A stretch of 64,000 bases of DNA from Musa acuminata AAA Group. Taxonomy: Eukaryota > Streptophyta > Magnoliopsida > Zingiberales > Musaceae. The notes beneath the pieces were generated by a model. It made no database searches, was not told where the DNA came from, and saw only the letters and a program-made list of their open reading frames with translations. A program made the translations under genes and the position numbers. The DNA is taken from the NCBI RefSeq assembly GCF_036884655.1, contig NC_088357.1:8915001-8979000 (forward strand), written 5' to 3'. The stretch's first letter is position 1; the number at the start of each line of letters is the position of its first letter. Positions 60,611-64,000 of the stretch are shown here, piece by piece.

Positions 60611-60928
60611 TCAAACTACACGAATTCTCTTCTTGGGAGGGAGAGAAAGGAAGACCGAGGTAAGATCGCGAGGCACGGCGCAGAATTCCCTCGAGGGAGC
60701 CACCGGCGCTCTCCTTGCCGGCTTCGGCTTCTTCGGAGCCGGCGGGCACACGAGGAGGGGCTTAAGAACGTGCTCCTCCGACTTGGGCGTGACACAATCA
60801 TCGTCGTCGGTGCTGGTGACCTCGGGGCGGCGGCGGCCTTCGGCCGGCTTGTCCCGGATCGGCGCTGTCTTGATGGGTGGAACCAGAGGCAATTCACCCA
60901 TTACGACCACCTCGGCGCCCATGGGCAC
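60611..60928 (-). CDS. SMR: SIAMESE-related cyclin-dependent kinase inhibitor
   Basis: An intronless gene of 105 residues, the usual size. The signature is DDCVTPKSEEHVL (43-55), then CPPAPKKPKP (61-70), as in SIAMESE/SMR proteins (xTPTS...CPPAPRK). The C-terminus REFCAVPRDLTSVFLSLPP replaces the more common FFxxPDLE-type cyclin-binding stretch, so it is a less typical member. SMR proteins bind CDK-cyclin complexes in the nucleus, stop mitosis and promote endoreduplication, often after stress. The basic KKRIRV end may be a nuclear signal. The start at 60928 is chosen because it is the first ATG; Met3 or Met10 are alternatives. Confidence 0.85.
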   Translation of the reverse strand: MPMGAEVVVMGELPLVPPIKTAPIRDKPAEGRRRPEVTSTDDDDCVTPKSEEHVLKPLLVCPPAPKKPKPARRAPVAPSREFCAVPRDLTSVFLSLPPKKRIRVV

Positions 60929-61051
60929 TGAAGACGAAGATGTTACAGAGACCGCGAGAGAGACAGACGGGTAGCTTGGGAAAGGGCGGAGGTGAAGAAG
61001 AAGAAGAAGAAGAAGAGGAACAAATTTGGAGGGAGAGGGAAGGCCGAAGAG
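60929..61051 (-). other. 5' leader of the SMR gene
   Basis: On the minus strand it holds a (TTC)n/(CTT)n microsatellite (about 60992-61017) between the TATA box and the start codon. Confidence 0.5.
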
Positions 61052-61058
61052 TTATATA
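61052..61058 (-). promoter_or_regulatory. TATA box of the SMR gene
   Basis: TATATAA on the minus strand, about 125 bp upstream of the start codon. Confidence 0.6.
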
Positions 61059-62140
61059 GTCACAGAAGAAGAAGGCGAAGGGGTAGAGAGGCATCCGATT
61101 GCGTGCGAATAAGAAACGCAAGGGCACATCCGTCATTCGACATGGGGAAGATGCATTCAAGTGCACTAATTGCAGCATTCAATTACACGAAGCGATTCGA
61201 TATAGTAATGACGATTTAGAGCGGCCCTGAAGGATTTAATGGTGCCGAACAACCTAAAGGCCCTTCAATTTAAGCAAAACCACACGAGTGCCACTCCCCC
61301 CCGGTGGAACGTTTCAACGGCTCCGCGTTCCACATCGCCCGGCAGGCAAAAGCTGCTCCACCCACGTGGCGTTTGGTGGCTCGCTGGGGTTTGAGCTTCC
61401 TTGCGTCAGACTAACCGACACCCTTTTCTTTACCGAATCAAAAGGTTTGATGCCATGTTCATCACGTGGAAGCCATGTGATGACGAGAGTGGACCGATCC
61501 CGACCACCATGACGCTATCAAAGCATCCGATGCGATGATGAAATATGATAGACCGGTGGCATGTTCGTGGCCTAATTTGCGGAATGATGAGGTGGAACAA
61601 GTCAGGCAGTAGCTGGACCAACTCGTTCATCCAACCTTCCAAGCATGCCTCATTCTTGCTTGGGCATTCATGTAACTAAAAAGCTGTGCTACAATGGAGA
61701 CATGGGGAAATCCACGGAAGCTCATCATCAAGTTTGGTAGAACCAGCCACGAACAGTTTGCCCGTGTACTTGCTAACCAGCAGTCTATATTGTTAGCTGT
61801 TAATTGGAATCTGAGAGAACTGAGGCATGGCTTGTGTGTTCGAGACAAAGAAAAAAAGATGGGCAAAGAGCTGGAGACAGCCAAAGCCATTTGAGTAAAA
61901 AGGAGGGGTCGATGCGAGCACAGGAATGATTGGAGCACGCTGCAAGTTCCTGAGAGCAGCCTTGTGGTGGTGTCGAGGGTTGTTCAAATCTGTGCTGGAC
62001 AAGAAAGAGGCAAAGCAGATCTTTTGGAGTTTCTTTCACTTCATTGCCATGTGAAAAGCTCTCACCAAACGAAACCAACAACTCGAGGATATCTCACGGT
62101 ATGAGAGGTGTGTTGAGGAAAGCAACTCAGGCCATGTCCA

Positions 62141-62176
<36 letters not shown>

Positions 62177-64000
62177 TCTCCACACCTAAGAGAAAAAGAC
62201 CATCGAAATAACCATAAGGAAAAGTCTCTTTGTACTCTATTTCTCAGTTTTTGACCTCACCTCTCTTTCTCTCTACCCCCTCAAAAGAAAAGACCTCAGC
62301 ATATTCTTTAATCCATCTCAGATTCTGTCCCACCTCTCTCTCTCTCTCTCTCTCTCAAGAAAAGACTACAGTAAATTATAAGAAAGAAGGTGGCTTCCTT
62401 TGTATTCTATATATGGGGACAGGTGAGAGGGTCTTCAGAGAGCAAACCAAAGGTGCAGAGTAGTGAATGAATCCTCCTTGCGTGTTCTGGCCGTCAACAG
62501 GCACATGGAATGGAGTAAAGAATGGAGAGTACCCACCACTCACAAGCAACTTCCTTCAGCTGCACACTTAACAATTGGAGTCACAGATCCCTATCCCCTA
62601 TCCCTTTCCCAAGCCACTATGGACATTTATTCCCAGGTACTCTTTGTATATTATGTCTCAGCCTTCAAAGCTGTGACAGTGTACAGATTCAGGTTACCAA
62701 TGGCAGATATAGTGTTGAGTTTTTGATAACTCAGCTTTCAACAAGAAGAGGTTGTTGATGATTCTGCTAACCAAGTACAGCTTCTATACCTAGAGTTTAA
62801 CCTCTAGGGATCAGTTTAAGTGTGCATGCTGTTGTTTTGAGGTGTTTTTACACAGCAAACTTTATGGATTGTAACCACTTTTTCTAATCACCAAGTATAA
62901 CACTTCAAGTAGCTCTAGTGTGTCTAAGCTCTAACCTATGTAGTAAGATGTGCAATTCTAGACCCTGAGGACAAATGCAATTCTCTAGTAGAACATATAG
63001 ATTGAGGAATCTAGATAAGCCTATATGGAAGAGAGTTTTTTTATGTATATAGGAAACAAGAGAATTAAAGGATTCATGCAATCTACAGAGAAAAATAACA
63101 GGAGACATGTAAGATTTTCATATAACAAAATATATTACCACAGAGAGAGATAGTGGTGCATGAAGAACACTGAGGGTTTGAGAAGCAAGATGAAAAAGGA
63201 AACCATCTCTTTCAAACTAAATATCAAATGTAGTCACTAAGTAGGCAACTAAATACCAAGCAGATATAGATACATGAAAAAGATGATCAATTTGCTTATT
63301 AGCTTCTCAGTAAGGTGAGAAACATGGGTGTTATATTTGTAATGATTGTCCTTTTGGTTCTTAAAATAGATGAATTGATTTTCTGTTTGAATACTTAATG
63401 CTCGACATAAAAAATATGAAGAGTTATTATTGTTTGCAACACTTGCCTCTTATTCATAAAATTTAAGTATCTAACATTTTTTATTGAGAGGAATTGAAAT
63501 TCTGCTGCTCGTTTATTTGAATTTGTATTGATTTCGTCAGGACAAGAACATAAGAACATGTGGGCCAAGTCATCCAAAAATACACAAAAGATGTTCCTTG
63601 ATGATGAATCATAGCTCACACTTGTTATGAGATCTATCTTCAGTGTCGAAGCTTATATGCCAAAAGGTTTTAGGGTCCTTTTCATTAATGACAGAGCTCC
63701 TAGATGTTCTTACCTACTGAGTCACTCTGAAACATTAAAGCAACAAAGGTGCATGACACCAAGAAACTAGAGAAGTTTGATGGGCCTATGATGTGCAACA
63801 TGTTTATTTGGAAGATTGGGTAATTTAGAAGGTTTTCAGATCCCAATGAGATCTAAATCTATTGCTTTGTCCTTAGGCTTTCTCATGTGCAAGTGCTAAA
63901 AGTAGTTCTGAATAAGAAATGATAAGGAGAGAATGCTACCCATGCACCCGATCCATATTGTAAGGAAATTCTCATGAGCATTGGATGCTTTCCAATGCTG
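61059..64000. other. Terminal intergenic region, no supported gene
   Basis: Two (CT)n runs at about 62146-62171 and 62336-62357, a TATATAT box near 62410, and AT-rich DNA from 62.8 kb to the end. The CT-rich stretches followed by a TATA-like box could be a promoter or leader on the plus strand, but no coding frame after it (longest about 90 codons) shows a domain. It may hold the start of a gene whose body lies outside the window. Confidence 0.4.

Noticed and set aside
62230..62758. Possible first exon after CT-rich leader and TATATAT box
   Set aside because: Promoter-like features are present, but no frame gives a recognisable protein or a clear donor site.
63395..63619. Minus-strand frame of 74 codons with VFLDD, suggesting a Copia fragment
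   Set aside because: The resemblance is too short, and neighbouring DNA shows no retrotransposon domains.
1..64000. tRNA, rRNA or known miRNA genes
   Set aside because: I looked for T-loop/box B-like strings and common plant miRNA seeds and saw none; a covariance-model search would be decisive.

Overview
This window is nuclear DNA of a flowering plant. Genes are split by long AT-rich introns with GT-AG borders, exons are GC-rich in several genes, there are plant-specific families (KAKU4, CLE, SIAMESE-related, XTH, ERF, ATL), and LTR and LINE retrotransposon debris and long (AT)n runs are common. GC-rich single-exon genes next to AT-rich spacers suggest a monocot, possibly of the banana group, but that is inference and no marker in the window proves it.

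Layout: 0.75-13.1 kb, a 12-exon KAKU4-like nuclear-envelope protein gene (+). 14.0-14.5 kb, a two-exon ERF003-type AP2/ERF transcription factor (-). 16.4-16.7 kb, a possible small secreted protein (-). 17.1-17.7 kb, a small protein with the VYELHRLY motif of the DUF863 group (-). 22.0-29.6 kb, an eight-exon glucose-6-phosphate 1-epimerase gene (+) with a fold-back element in intron 1 and a GC-AG intron 7. 32.0-35.4 kb, a four-exon FSP1/AIFM2-like FAD oxidoreductase gene (+). 35.6-37.1 kb, two different tandem repeat arrays. 38.0-44.0 kb, an ATL-type RING-H2 E3 ligase gene (-) cut in two by a 4.76 kb Copia retrotransposon with a clean 5-bp target duplication. 47.4-48.5 kb, a three-exon xyloglucan endotransglucosylase/hydrolase (+). 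49.6-51.8 kb, a series of good minus-strand splice sites that suggests an unidentified spliced transcript. 52.6-52.8 kb, a CLE peptide precursor (+). 54.2-58.1 kb, two tandem intronless BCS1/OM66-like AAA-ATPase genes (-). 60.6-60.9 kb, a SIAMESE-related CDK inhibitor (-). The last 3 kb show no gene I can support.

The genes do not form a pathway; the window is an ordinary mosaic of housekeeping, signalling and regulatory genes. The most notable events are structural: the Copia insertion that truncates the ATL ligase just after residue 276 and supplies its new stop codon; a 5'-truncated RTE-like LINE copy with a perfect 11-bp target duplication inside a KAKU4 intron, itself lying in one copy of an older duplicated segment; a fold-back element in the epimerase intron; and a near-perfect 50-nt-arm hairpin at 59.0-59.2 kb. 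Exon borders were placed by eye from splice consensus and preserved reading frame, and have not been checked against transcripts.
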